From: Drosophila miranda
Taxonomy: Eukaryota > Arthropoda > Insecta > Diptera > Drosophilidae
DNA length: 64,000 nucleotides
Reading direction: 5' to 3'
NCBI RefSeq assembly: GCF_003369915.1
Contig: NC_046673.1
Span: 9,718,001 to 9,782,000, forward strand
Positions 1 to 13,516 of this stretch are shown here, in pieces. The first letter of the stretch is position 1; every line of letters starts with the position of its first letter. Made by a program: the position numbers and the translations under genes. The notes beneath the pieces are model-generated. The model had not been told where the DNA came from. It saw only the letters and a program-made list of their open reading frames with translations, and ran no database searches.

Positions 1-2820
1 CTGTCAGTTCGGTTCAGATGCAAACATACAGATACAGAGATACAGATTGTTGCACTGAAAATGGTGACGGTTGGGCGGGAGAGGGGGGGATTCTGTGACT
101 GTGCGAAGGGGTCTACGGCTGATGGCACTGCAGTTGACCCCATTCCAATCCATTCCACTCTGCTTCTGCTTCTACTTCTGCCAGGTCTTAATGACTGACG
201 TCAGATTTGCAGTCGTCGTCGTCGTCGTCGTCTTCTACTAGGGCGCTGACGTTTGCCTCTGGCATTGATTGAAGTCTAATTAAAGTGAGACATGCAAAAA
301 GAGAGAAAGAAAAACAAAACAGAAAAGAAAAGAAAAAGGGCCACGACTAACGGTGCTGGCATGTAGATCAGCTATGCAATGCATTTCCCGCTCCAAAGAA
401 AGAGCGGCCAGAAAGGCCATCAAATGGATGTCAGGCGATGAGGCATGCCGCAAAATATTTGAGGAAAGGCAGAAACGTAAAAGCGAAAAGCAACCGAGAG
501 AAGCTGGATTTCTAAATCTATTTCTTGTTTCTTTTTCGAGCAGCCTCCAACGATCCAGAGACGGAGAGCCAGAGAGCCAGGCAGGCCACAACCAGAACCA
601 GAGCCAGATCAGGCTGAATGATCATCATAACTATCATTACGCTGATCATATGGTTTCATTGTCGAATTTGCCGCTCGCGAAACTTGTTTATGTCGCGGCT
701 GTTTCTCCGTTCTTCACTTCTTGCTCGGAATGAGTTTGTGCCACTTTTTGCCAAAAAAAATGAGGGGCAAAGCAAAAAGCGGCAAAGAAACAGCTCAAGA
801 ATTCCCCCGAAAACGGGGTCACCAAGTACCAGTACCAGTCCCAATACCAGGGGTAGGGTAGGGTAGGGTAGGAGGTCTGGGTCTGGTCTACTCTACGCTC
901 CACGCTGCAAGCAGCAGAGAAATGTTGATACACAGCTCTCGATGTTGATAAGTCTGTCTGTACGTACTCGTTGAGGTATTCGCACTCTTATAACTGAGTG
1001 TGGCATGAACTACACTAAGTACACAAAATAACAATGCGATAGCAACGTCACCGCCCCCAATCAGACACTGAGAGGGGCAGAGAGAGACAGAGGCCCCGGA
1101 GGGAACCTTCAATACGACCGAACCTGAAAACATCAATTGCCCAAGTTGTGTGTTAAGGTTGAGGTTATCACCGAAACGTGCCCCAACAAGTACAAGTAAC
1201 ACACTATGTAGAACTGACTGTCAAGTTGGGTTTTTGGCTTTCGTTGGCTGTTTTGGGTGATTCGTTGGCTCTGTGGCGCTCTGGCGCCCTCGAAATTCTG
1301 GCCAAGTGCTCTGGCTCTCTCGGACATGTGGCCCAGCCCAGCCCAACCCAGCCGAAAGCCACTATCAGCAGGGGTTCCAGCTAAAGAGCCCAGTAAGTCG
1401 CTGGGAATTTATTGGCATTCCTTTGCTGTACATTATCGAGTGGTTTTTGATAAGCGGAAACTGCAAAACACACATGGCACACACCACGTTGATACATTGA
1501 TATAGCACCAACGATTTTCCCCACAACGAATCACTTAAATGTGCGTTAAACAAACCTTAAGTGATTTAGATACAAGTCGAAAGGAAAACACGGCCCAGAC
1601 ATCATCAGATCGATGACGGCGCAGAGTCATACCAATGAAATCTGGCCTAAATCTGGTAAACACAATATAGAATCACTGGACCATTGGGAAGTTTCGTTCA
1701 GAACTTGATCGATCCAGAGATCCTAGATAGTAGACTAACGATCCTTAATGCATCAACACTAAACCCGATCCCGTATGTTCCTCAAATTTGTATCAACAAA
1801 AAATAACCGAAATGGTTTGATTTCAAAAACAACCTTTTGGCAAGTTCTTTCTACCCAAACAGATCGATAGATTGTTACGAAATTTACATACATAATACAT
1901 ACAACAAATTAGAAACACTTTTAGAGCTGTCTGCCTGAATAAATCATCAAAATGCGGCTCTCTTGATGGAATAGTCGTACCACGCGAGATTTGTACATAA
2001 TTAGAAATCAAAGAATTTAGCGACGACGACGGCGCTGGGCGATGGGCGAGATGGCACACCCTAGAGTCAGGCGGAATGGCCATTTATGGTCTACCCAACC
2101 TGTCGATGGCCGCGCCAGGTCGATGGATGTGGATGGTAGAGTATACGTGGATGATGATGATGTCACAAGTGGATGTGTGCGTCTGGGTGAGGCTTCCTTC
2201 CTAAGCTGAAAATGGTCACGCATTAGCCGGGGCACTCCTCCTGTGGGGAGTGAGTGGAGTGGTGGGAGGTCATCGCGTCGGTGGCACTTTGGACTGGAGC
2301 GCCGAGCGCCCCATCAAAGAAGAAGTACAAGAAGGTGGCAGTGCGACTCCCACACTGGAAGACGAATACCCGATGCAGATAGCAGGCGGCTTTGGGGGCG
2401 CCCCACGAAGGTCGTCAAATCGTCAATCAGAATGGAAAAGAAGCTAGCGCAATTTGACAGCCGTCAGCCATCAGCCATCAGCCAGCGCTGACGTTGCTGC
2501 CAGCGTCGTCGTTGGCGTCGTCGTCGGCGTCATCATATGACTTATGCAACGCACTTGGCCTGAAGTTTAGTTCAGTTTTCCCAACGCGCGCGACAAGTGA
2601 AGATACCGCCATAAAGCATAAAGCAGATAGACCCCAGGGATAGAGAGACAGAGAGAGCGAGCGGGAGCTCCAATAACAAAACTGTTTCTGCAGATAAATG
2701 GTAATTTGCGGGGAGACAGTGTGGAGAGAGTGTGCATGTACGTGGAGTATGCAGTTTTCCTTTCACCTCCGCTCTCCTCTTCGCGGCTGCTGTCAGTATA
2801 CCCTTTCAGAAGGTGTGATT
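1..2820. other. No recognised gene; non-coding DNA with simple repeats
   Basis: No reading frame here resembles a protein I know. Visible content is a GTC-type trinucleotide run near 213-233, a full CRE palindrome TGACGTCA at 196-203, a (GGGTA)n run near 850-872 and purine-rich stretches around 2640-2665. It may be intergenic or an intron of a gene reaching in from the left. Confidence 0.5.
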
Positions 2821-2828
2821 GTTTCGAC
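2821..2828. repeat. Left 8-bp target-site duplication of the P-type element
   Basis: GTTTCGAC is repeated exactly at 3296-3303 on the other side of the element. Confidence 0.9.
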
Positions 2829-3295
2829 CATGATGCAATTATACAAGGTGGTCTCGTCGGGAGCCGAAGTTCGTTCGTGTTGTCCCTTATCGTCAGTGCA
2901 TGCTTGCTTGTGATAAAGGTTGTTCACGGACGAATTTTTTAATATATTCTTAACCCTTATGTCCCGACAACAACAAAATTATAAAAAGCATATAAAAAAA
3001 ATACCACAGAATTAGAAGTAATCTTTATATATTATGTAAAAGAACATTTTAATATAACTAAAAATGTTGAAGAAAAATTATTAATGGCTGCATAAAATTT
3101 AAATATTAATATATCAGTAAAATCATTTTATTTTAAAATTTTAAAACCCACGGGCCTGTTAAGGGTTAATCAACATCAACATATACCGTCTCACTCACAC
3201 TCACTATACTATGTGCCCTTCACTCGCACTTATTGCTAGCATACGTTAAGGGACTAACTTTTGCCGACGAGACCACCTTGTATAATTGCATCATG
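2829..3295. mobile_element. Non-autonomous P-type transposon (MITE-like), 467 bp
   Basis: The ends are perfect 31-bp inverted repeats (2829-2859 and 3265-3295) starting CATGATG and containing AAGGTGGTC, the layout of the P-element terminus. An exact 8-bp target duplication GTTTCGAC flanks it (2821-2828 and 3296-3303), the size P elements make. About 110 bp inside the left end and 130 bp inside the right end also resemble the P-element subterminal regions as I remember them, including GGACGAATTTTTT, the TTAACCCTTA inverted pair and CGCACTTATTG. The roughly 200-bp middle is AT-rich and non-coding, so no transposase is encoded and movement would need a transposase in trans. Intact ends and duplication suggest a fairly recent insertion. 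Confidence 0.92.
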
Positions 3296-3303
3296 GTTTC
3301 GAC
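3296..3303. repeat. Right 8-bp target-site duplication of the P-type element
   Basis: GTTTCGAC, an exact copy of 2821-2828. Confidence 0.9.
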
Positions 3304-4337
3304 CAGTTGTTTACAATGCCCCTGCGATGAGAGCTTCAGCAATCGACACGATACACATACATGTACATGCATGCTATTTCAATAAAAACACTAATTCTGA
3401 CTGGAAATTAACTGCAATATACAACTGCATAAGAACAACAAGTTTTTGTGGGAAAATATGTACTTCAACTAAAAGTATTTTTATATATTCTATCGAATAA
3501 AACGATAAAGGGAAAAAACTTGGCAAAACAAATTAGGCTGCTTGGTGTTTTGTTTCCTCCAAAACCTATCGATACATCGGTACATAGCTTTCCTTCCTAC
3601 GATCAGAGTGATCAAAAATCAGTAGGGCTACGTTTGCCATTCCCTTCTAACACATATTTCGAGAACAATTGTGAAATTGTTTAAAATTTAAATAAATATC
3701 TCAGTCAAGGGGAACGATCGACTTGGAAGGGTATCAAAAGCTGCGGTTCCGAAGCAGCTCTTCCTTCTGTCTTGTTTTTTCGCTGCTGATAAGATTAAAG
3801 AGTAGAGGCAGCAGTAGCAGCAGCAGCAGCAGCGACAGCGGCATTCAAGCACGCAGAGAGGGAGGTGAAAGAACAGAGTGGAGTGGCTAGGTGAGTGTGG
3901 TGTGGTGTGGTGTCGCGAATGACGCGTGAGAGAGCCAACAGCTGAGCGCACCGCGCACTCAACTCTTGCCTGCGGGGCTCTATTATTAGAGAGTTACCGT
4001 TGCTTTATTATTGCTACTATTATTGTGTGTCCGTGTGTCCGTCGGCTTTCAGAGAATGTGTGCGTGTGTGTGTTTTGTGTGTTTGTGTGAGCTGTCTTTT
4101 GCTGTTGTGTTCTGTGCATAATTTGCGCGTTTTTTGTTTTCAGTTGTTTTTCCAACGTTGGCCGCCTCGCAAAAGTTGCTCCGCTTACACTCCCTCTTCC
4201 TATAGAAAGAGTGTGCTCCAAGGGGAGAGAAAGAGAACGAGAACGAGAGTAGAAAGCACCGCTAATCGCAGTTAGTACGCAGTTCTAAACAGTTTGTGTT
4301 TTTTTTTTTTGCTTTACTGCTGCTCGATTTTACCTGC

Positions 4338-4369
<32 letters not shown>

Positions 4370-7300
4370 CAGTGTGAGTGCCTTAACTTTTTGTTTATGA
4401 ACAACGTGCAGTTTTGTTCAACAACAAAAGCTGTGTGCGGAGAAGGCAGCAAAAAACAAAAGCTTGCAAAGAAAGTGCACTGGAGAAAAAAACTTCAATA
4501 ACAAGTGAATTTTCAAGTAAATGCAAAAAAACAACTGTATTACCCCCGAAATGGGACTAGGCCTGGCGTCACGTAGCCCCGCGATTGGCTTAGACTGTGA
4601 CACTTCTTGGTAGTGCACTCTGTTGCCCAGCTGTGGGAGTATCGTTATCTGCGAAATTGTAATTCCATTATTCTTGGGTAATCCAGTTCTGGGTCTTGAG
4701 ACCTGAACCCGTTCCACTTCTGATCCCATCCCATCTGTGCTCCTGGAGCGCCTCCCATCCATTATTAGCCCAACAATACTCGTGCGTAGAATACCCAACC
4801 CATCCCACCAAATCAAATCAAATCAATCCCAAAGTAATACAGACGTCAGACCAACGACGCCCGGTACAAAGTTTCAATGAAGTTTTGACAGTCGTCTCCT
4901 ATTGGATGCCATGTATTCGACAGCTGTTAGTTATCGTACGACCCATGATAGTCCCAGGGGCGGTACGTGCTACGTGGATGGTGGACCGTGCAGCTAACGC
5001 TTTGCATCGGTCTAATCAAGTGGCGGCTCAAATTGCGGCACCAATTGAAATACTAAATACATACCCATGTATAATATGTACGTATGAATGTTTTTTAGAT
5101 AAGGAGCCAAAAACTGTCAGCAGATGTGGCGGTGCTTAGCATATTTGGGATTAGTCATGCGTATCGCTCGCTTGATAGTAACTGCTGCAGTGCCCCTCCC
5201 CCCGTCAGTGGCCCCAGCGCCCCCAGCCGTGGCGACCCACCTTAGTGACTCCCAGATAAAGTTGTCAGGCAGCAGAAGCCATCGCAAACACAGCAAAGAC
5301 GCTGGACTGGGACTGGGCCGGGAACGGGAACGGCGACTTGGGAAAGTCATTCCACTGGTGTTTCCGCAAGTGTATGAGTCGTTGGTCGTTTATCAATTTA
5401 CGATTTGGCCAAAGAAATTAGCATAGCTGACTAGTTGAGCCGGCTCGCTAGCAGCGACGACACAGAATGATGATTATAAAGAAACAATGATGAGCGCCAA
5501 TAAAATTTCAAGAAAAGAAAAAAAAAATTCCCTCACGTCGGTTATCCAGCATGATATCATCGCCTAACTTTGATTCAGTCTCTCTGGGCCAGAGCCAGAG
5601 ACTGCTACGGCGACCGAATGCAATGCCAAACTTCAATGTCAGTGTCACCCATCGAATAAAATCGCAATAAAAACGATACGATACGTAAAGTAGCCAAGCG
5701 AAACATCTACCTATAAATAATCCCATGATGGAACGGAACGGAACCCCTCACAACATTCCGAACATTCAGCATTAGCCATTAATCATCGCCCATCCATCGC
5801 ATCGGCTCTTCTGTTTGCACTTCTGATTTTCCTTATTTGCGCTGCTCCAAGACCTTATAAATGCTTTCCATCCACACACAGTACATACAATTATTTAGGC
5901 ACACACATAACGGTAGAAAGTTGCCAATATATTGTGCAAATAACGGCCAGCCACCATTAGGGCTCCCCATTGATCCATGTCTTCTTCATATACTCCTACA
6001 TATTTGGAGATGTCGTAAAATCTACATACAATTATAGGCATGGGGCGGCTGGGCTCTGTTATAAGAACCTAAGAGGTTATCCAACTCTAAAGCTCTTATA
6101 GAGCTGTCATTTTCCATGATCTGCAGTTAAGATCTTAAACTAAGTTTTAAGAGAGAAATTAGAGTGCCTTAAGCCCAGGATTGGACTTAATCTGTTTAGG
6201 TCTTGAGATTGATGAAAGTTTATCCAGAAAATATCTAAATACCATATATATTTAGATATTTCGTTGTACTTTCTGTATTGATGTTCCATCCCTTTTGGAT
6301 GCTTTTAAGGCCTCGTGCTGACAATGAAATCCCACTTAGAGCCAATTAAAAACAAAAACAGGAATCGATCTGACCCCTAGAGCAGCAATTAGACACGTTA
6401 CACCTTATACTAGATAGCATATGTACTTATAAACAGAGCTACAATACGAGTAGACCGTAGAGTGTGTCCCACTCGAGAGAGTTACTTAACAATCGGCGAT
6501 CCGATTCGTCCCAGGCAAAACAAATCATTTTCGAGTGCGCTTGATTGTTCAGCTGCAGCTTACACTTCTCTGATTCATCGCGGCCTATATACCAGCATAT
6601 ATGTTATATAGTATAGTCATCGCAGATCTATATACGTACTACCTATAGTATATCTGATGGCCTATATATACGATGGAAGAGGCTCATGAATGGGCAAAAA
6701 AATTCAACCTGATTGGGCTGGAATCATCTGGCTATAAATGAGCGTCTACTAAAGATAATGCAGATATTTAAGATACACATAATCGTAAGATAGTACTCGT
6801 ACATATCTTATGACTCTCTCGATCTCATAAAATGGGAACAAAGTTCGTCCCGAAAAACATCCAAAGACAATTAAATTTTTATTTCAATTAGCCGGGTTCA
6901 AAAGGCCCTAAAAATAAACACATTTTGTCCCAGCTGTTGTGTGTGTGGAGTGTGGTGATTAGCTATTAGCCAAGCTCATTATTTTGGCCAACACCAACAA
7001 GCAAGCCATGTTCATGGAACGTGATGATTTCAGGCAAGAAACCTTTTCAGCGTCGCCTCTCGATAGCCGAGGAATTTTTACTTACTCATGGCTATTTCAA
7101 GGGGAATTTTAGTGGCTGACTGTAAAAGTGTTTTGCGCAAATTGATAAACCGCAGAACAGGTGGGTAGACAGAGCACAGTTTAGTTCGATGTGGGGGATA
7201 CCCACGAGTACAAGTTGGGATTCAAGTTAAAGATGTAAAAAGACAGTGAACATGGCTCTGATTTTAGATAGAACTTGTATTTCCTCAAGCAGTACCTTGT

Positions 7301-9158
7301 ATAGTCGAACAGCATCATGCCATGTCATGCACACGACGCACGACATGTATGTTGTTTTCACTTTAGCGACTGTGCCATGTGCCCCTTCATGTGGAAGTCA
7401 TTCCCACCGTCATAAATTAGAGTAAGGAATGATTGGAACAGATATTAAATCTAACAAAACGTTCCAACAACTGAGATCTCTTAAAGGTACTCGTAAGAGA
7501 AGCATCGCATCATCAGCATGTTTCCCATCATCCCTGAACACCCAGTTGAGTGCTGGATATATGTACATATGTACCTCGATTCAAAAGCGATATCTGTACC
7601 ATATCTGCACTAACTAGTCAAGATGACTCCCAATTGCGTTCTGCGAGTAAATCTAATTAGGTGGACTAATAGTTGCGGCTAATTAGTTGGGGCTGCTCAT
7701 TAAAAAGTAAACACAAATCGATTTGATTCAAGGTGGGACGGGGCACGTGCCAAAACATATGGACATACAGTGCGTTTCATGACTATAATGTAGTTAAGAA
7801 CCACAAAGCGCTATAAATGTTTGATGGAGAGTATAATTTTGAAGAATATGTATTTTAAAGAGCTCTGATATCTCTCCAATTAAATATGTACAGACATTAA
7901 ATATAAATTTGTATGCTATCGAAATGCAGGGGTGTATTTCTTCAACGAATACCAACAAATGATCCTTCGTATTAAGACAATGGATGGATTGGATTCCACT
8001 GGTATCCCTACATCTGTGGCACGCACTGTCCTTTGGGCAGTCACGAAATTAGTATGCAAATATGTATAGTGTGTCTCTGTTTGCCGTTTGCTGTTGCAGC
8101 AGCAGCAATTGCCGGTAATTTGCATGGCCATGCCGCACACTGTTGCACTCTCTGCCTAACTGTGTCATTAGACAATAGACAATAGCGACTCCCCTGCCCG
8201 ACACCTCCTCCTCGTTAGCCTCCCCATCGAAGTCGCCTTCGCGTTTTGCATTGTGTGCAAATGAAAAACGCACGCGACAGAGAACACTCCGCTCCGATCC
8301 GCTGGAAAGTCGCGTAGCGTCGACGATTTCGATTTTTCTTGAGAGCTTATCGCTCGCCCCGCCGTAAGTCTACTTATGTGTGTGCTTATATGTAGATATT
8401 TGTGAGTGTTAGCCATTATATAGCCGGCCGATGAACAATTAAGCACTAAGCCAGGCGCTGAAAACAAATAAAACGAAATTGAAATTGATAAAGCAAATAG
8501 TCTATGAAAAGCCAGTGGATATCCCGACCATGGGACTACCCCGTAATATCCTATTGAAATAAATTCTTACGGACAGAAGAGACGAAGAAATACACGCACA
8601 CGCACAAGACATGTATTTTGTTTTTGCATTCACGGGTCCGACGGGTTTCTTTTTTGCACTCTCGGACTTGTGCATCTCTCTGCCATCGGGCTGTCAAACA
8701 GCTGTAAATCTCCGAGCAATGTCGACGAGAATGTGCTCTAAATAATATATATCTGTATGCAATCAATTATCACGTAGACTTTGGAACATACCTTCTAGGA
8801 CAGATCATCGAATGGGTATTCCTGGTACTGGCTGTATACTCGTGTGAGTTTCTATTGCCTTATTTGGTGTGTATGTGTGTGTAGGTAGGGGAGGGGGTTC
8901 GTGCGTACGTTAGCCATGAGACGCATTGATAAAAAAAAAACTAAAGAAACCATAAGGAAGGCTCCCACCTCAAGCCCCCTCATGCCTCAGTGCCACAGTC
9001 CCAGCCGCGCGTTATCGGGCGGCGTTGATAAGCGCCTGAGGCCCGAAGGCGTCTTGGTCTTGGCATTTGGGTCTTCGGGGTCTGCGGGGCTTGTGGGGCC
9101 ATTCATTGTTTTGTAATCAGGCAGTTGTTGAATTTTCGCCTTTGCTTTTCACTTGCAG
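3304..9158. other. Probable upstream region, 5' exon and long 5' intron of the Cobl-like gene
   Basis: No coding sequence is recognised. A DRE (TATCGATA) lies at 3567-3574. The stretch 3750-4520 looks like a fly promoter and 5' leader: CA/GT-rich, with initiator-like CAGTT motifs near 4269-4292, a (GT)n run at 4337-4363 and a possible donor GTAAAT near 4517. A 3' splice site (tttcacttgcag) at 9158 precedes the exon holding the Cobl start codon, so a first leader exon near 4.2-4.5 kb is plausible. The rest is ordinary AT-rich non-coding DNA. Confidence 0.3.
3567..3574. promoter_or_regulatory. DRE (DREF-binding octamer TATCGATA)
   Basis: Exact TATCGATA palindrome, several hundred bases upstream of the candidate leader of the Cobl-like gene. 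DREs mark many fly housekeeping promoters, but a single octamer can occur by chance. Confidence 0.35.
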
Positions 9159-9372
9159 ATTTCACAGCGCACAAATCGCACGCCATTTTCTAGTATGCTC
9201 TAGGAATATATTACGAAACCTTCCCCCCACCACCCATCCAACGTACAAAATAAATCGAAAAGAAAGCAATCGACAGACGAAAGGAAAAGAGAAAGAACCA
9301 CAGTGGAAAAAAAGGATCGCAGTCCCACAAAGAGGCAACGGAAAGGGATCTACGCCACGCCCCCGCACAAGA

Positions 9373-12300
9373 ATGAGCAACATGAAGGGCGGTTTCTCCA
9401 CACTCAATCGCTGGTTTGGCCGCAAAAAGGGTAAGCACCCCCCCCCTAGCCCCTTGGATTGAGATTCCCTTAACCAATATTCCATGTCCATAGACAAATC
9501 AGGCAGCAACAACAGCGCATCGATTGGAAACCTGTCCAAGTCCAGCACACAGCTGCACCATCTGTCCAAGGAGATGAATATCAATGAGGCTAGTCAGCTG
9601 GAGTACAATCGAATCACTCCCATACCGGCGATCACCAGCAATGCGCCCTTCGAGCAGACCTTCCGCATCACTGTGCTGCTCCCCAAGGACCAGCTGTATG
9701 TAGTCCGGCTGGGGGCACGAGTGCCGCTGCGCAAGCTCCTCGAGCTGGTGTGCGACAATAAGGAGCTGGATCTGAACAAGTACGAGTTCCGGAGTCCAGG
9801 TGAGGTCCTGAGGTCCAAGAAGTGGCCTTCCCCCGCCCAAAAGTGCACCAAATAAATCGTAACTCTCTCCCTCTCTTCCCATAGTGGATGCTAGTCAGGT
9901 GTACAGCTGCGAGTCGACCATCGGGGCTGTGGGCCTCTCAGAGATTCGGCTGTGCCACAAGTCCGATTCCTATGACAGCTACAACGGCGATGCCATTGCC
10001 AAGTTCCAGCGCACGGGCACCGCCCGGGACTCGCTGAGCAGCAGCTCGGACTTCAGCAGCAGCCGCCACTCGAAGGTCACCGCCAAGACGCCCAGTCCAT
10101 ACAGTTCCACCAATTCCCTCAACTCCATGGACTCCACCGGCATGAACTACACGCGCACACCCGTCTTTGTGCCCGCCCCGCCAGCCAAAGTGATGGCGCC
10201 GCCGCCGCGCAAGAAGCGTGTGGCCCCACGCCCGCCCAGCCAGCACTGCATCCCGGAGCAGTCTGTGCCGGAGTCGGAGCCGGCAAGAGCCCCAAAGAGC
10301 ACGGCAGAGCCCGCGTACGCGGTGATCGTGAAGCGTCCACAGCTGTGCATGTCCACGCCGAATCTGTCCAGCCAGCCCCCGGAGCTGCTGGACTGCAATG
10401 GGAACAGCGCCAAGGCATCCCCGGCGGATGCGGCGGACGCCGTGGACGCCGACGGGCACTACGCCACGCTCGACCTGAAGCGAGCCGCCGGTTCGACACG
10501 GGGCTCGGTGACGAGCACACTTTCTTGCCTAGGACAGGGCCAGGGACCGGAGCCGGCGCCCCGCAATCGGCTGTTGAAGATCAAGAAGAAAGCACCGGCC
10601 CCGCCCCCTGGCTTCGCGGGTGCACTGGCTGCCAACGGCAATGGAAACGCTTCCGGAGCGGATACCATATCGCTGGCCTCCACCACGAACTCGCTGTCGG
10701 AGACGCTGACGCCCACCACACCGCAGCCAGCACCGCGGATCAGCACCCCGTTGCCCACTGCCGCACCCACACCCACACCCACACCCACACCCATTTCTCC
10801 TCCCACACCAACTCCCGCTCTACCGAGCAGCTCCCCACCAACTATTGGAGCCGCTGCTCCCATAAATGCATCCCAGAACGTGTCCAAGGTGCTGCTGAAC
10901 CGGACGCCCACACCGGAGCCTCGCTCCCTGGGCAGTGCCACAGAGGAGGACGACAACGATGCGGGCTCCAAGCAGGCAGACTCGGGCATCGGAGAGCCCG
11001 CACCCTCACCCTCGCCCGAGCCCGAGGCCGAGGAGCCCGAAAAGTCCAACATAGAGTCCAGCTCGGAGGACGACGAGGCCATCAAGGTGTACAACTTCAA
11101 GCTCTGCCAGACATCCGTCAAGGGAGAGCAGCCACTGGCCAACAGTTTGGCGGAGCTGGCGGTTCTGACAGCCGCCGCCCAAGAGGACGAGGAGGAGGAG
11201 GAGCAGCAGGAGACCTCCACTCTGGCCACGCCGACCAGCGTCAGCGAACAGACATCGCTCTCCTCGTGGAACTACTCGGTGCCCATTTCCCCGCCACCGG
11301 ATTTCTCAGATCCGCATGCCCGCGGAGTGACCAAAAGCGTAGCCACAAGCCCCAACCCCAATCCCGGCTCGCCGCTGGACGAAATCGTTGACGAGCTGTC
11401 GGCCATCATCCAGCAGCAACGCCTGGACACGCTCATCCGCAAGCAGCCCGAACAGGCGGAGATCGAGGCAGCAAAGCCGAACCGTTTGGCCAACTTCAGC
11501 ATTGCCACGGCCAAGTCCACAACGATCACGTCCAGCACGACTTCCGCGAAGGTCAGTCGCTCTGACTCCTTCCAGGCGGCAGCAGCCCAGGAGAGGGCAT
11601 CCAGATCCCTAAGCCAGCGCAGCTCCTCCCACATATCTCTCAATAAAATCGATCAGAATGGACTGGGAAACGCGGCAGGTCCAAGACGCTCCTCCAGTGA
11701 ACTGAGCATCGGGGAGACGCCCTCGCTGCAGAGCTTCGAGGTGATCAAGACCATCCTGAACTCCCGCAAGAATAGCCTGACCGAGAGCAGCGGCGGTGGC
11801 AGTGCATCAGCGTCCGCAGCCACATCCCCCTCCAAAGTGGTGGAGCAGGTGGCCCTGCTGTTAGATCAACCAAAGAGCAGCCCCACAGCAGTCGCCAGGC
11901 TGGAGCGCCAGCCCTCGGCATCTGGACAGGCCAAAGAACAAGGATCTGCCAGAGGAACACTGGCAGCAGCTGGAGAAAAACCACCAGAGCCATCCCCTAC
12001 TCCAGTCAAGGCTCTCAAGGAAAAGTCTCCCCCTCCAGCTAAGGCCGTGAAAGAGCAGCAACAGATGGTTCCACCTGCAGCCAAGACAGTCCAGGAAGCA
12101 GTTGCTTCTCGTGCCAAAGCCGTGAATGAACAGAGTCCTTCTGCAGTCTGGGAACAGCCGTCTCCAGCCTCGTTGAGAGCCAGCCCAGCCAAGGAACAGT
12201 CCCCACCAGTCACCGTGGCATCTCCGACTGAACCAATCAAGGAGCGGACATCACCCATACCCACTCCAAGTGCCTCTCCAGTCAGCCCTGTCGCCCTGCG

Positions 12301-13516
12301 ACCAGCACCAGCACCAGAACCAGAACAGACAGTCATATCCCCTGTAAAGACGGCAGCCCCGCCAGCTGCGAAACCCCTACCGCCCCAATATCGCTACTCC
12401 GGGCCCCCGAACATTAATTTTGGGGCATGGAGCGAACGACCCAAGTCACAGGTGGCCATCAAGAACGAGGGCGACTACATATTCGGGGGAGCCGGCGCCA
12501 CCCCAGCTCCGTCTCCAGTCAAACTAACCATCGAGGTGGCCTCGCCCATACTTAGGATGGGGATACCGCAGCGCAAGGAGTACCATGTACCCATAACAGT
12601 CAAGCCTCTGCGGGATGTCACATCCGCATCCCAAACAGTACCGGCAACAGCACCCACACCAGCACCAACACCAAAACCAACACCCGTCCCTGCTCCAGTC
12701 GCAGCTCCCGCATCCCCATCTCAGCCACAAGTAATGGCCGCCTCTGCAGACACCAACACGTCCCCAGGCCAAGTCGAATCCTCGACATTGCCCAGACCCG
12801 CAAAGAGCCATCGTTTCACCCTGCCCGCGGGTGGTGGTGGTGACGCCTACACTCAGGCGACCATCAACTCACTGCCACGGCCGGTTTCCACCCTGGAGAG
12901 AAGCAAGGCCCCAGTCGATCCCTCTCCAGCGCCATTCGGACAGAGCACCCTGCGGCGGACGGGTTTCAAGGAGCGCATGCTGGCCAGGGAGCAGCAGGAG
13001 CAGGAGCAGGCCCAGAGTGCTCGTGTCTCGGTCAATGGCAGGTCTTCAAGTCCAGCTACAGCCTCAACTGCAGCTCCCATCCCAGCTTCAGCTCCAGCTC
13101 CTGCTCCTGCTCCAGCTTCAGTTCCAGTTCCAGCTACCACTGCAGTCGAAGTGCCGGCAAAAGTTGCAGTTGCAACTCAAACTGTCACCGCAGCGCCAGT
13201 CCCAGCACCGAAGCCAGCTCCGCCGTCCAAGTCCAACCAAGTGACCAGCATGGTGGAGCTGAAGCTCCAAAAGCCTGAGGCACAGCCACAGACAGCCAAG
13301 TTCCAGGTGAAGCTGCGATCCACAAGCGCGCCAGCGGCTGCAACGAGGACAGCGACGCCGCCGCCACCGCCTCCACCGCAAATGGGAGTATCGCTGAAGC
13401 CCCTGAAGGCAGGTCCAGCGACAGGAGCGGGACGCAGTCAAGTCTCTGAGGATCCGCGCTCCCAGCTGCTAGACGCGATACGAAACTTCAAGCAGGATGA
13501 GCTCAAACGATCCTGA
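9373..13516 (+). CDS. Cordon-bleu (Cobl)-like actin nucleator
   Basis: Coding exons 9373-9430, 9494-9799 and 9885-13516 join in frame to about 1331 residues. The start MSNMKGG is the first ATG after the 3' splice site at 9158. Residues about 72-150 (FRITVLLPKDQLYVVRLGA, then a segment ending KYEFRSP) match the Cobl ubiquitin-like fold. RKKRVAPRPP at about 230-239 and KIKKKAPAPP further on are KKRRAP-type motifs of that family. The extreme C-terminus, QLLDAIRNFKQDELKR, is a WH2-like actin-binding motif. The long middle is low-complexity and rich in Pro, Ala and Ser, as in Cobl. Vertebrate Cobl binds actin through WH2 motifs and promotes unbranched filaments; the fly protein probably acts on cortical actin, which is inference. 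I do not recall a secure fly symbol. Introns are 63 and 85 nt. Confidence 0.88.

Noticed and set aside
10345-11391. A 348-codon alternative plus-strand frame inside the Cobl-like exon
   Set aside because: It overlaps the real frame and gives low-complexity His/Thr and Gly/Arg runs from the (ACACCC)n stretch.
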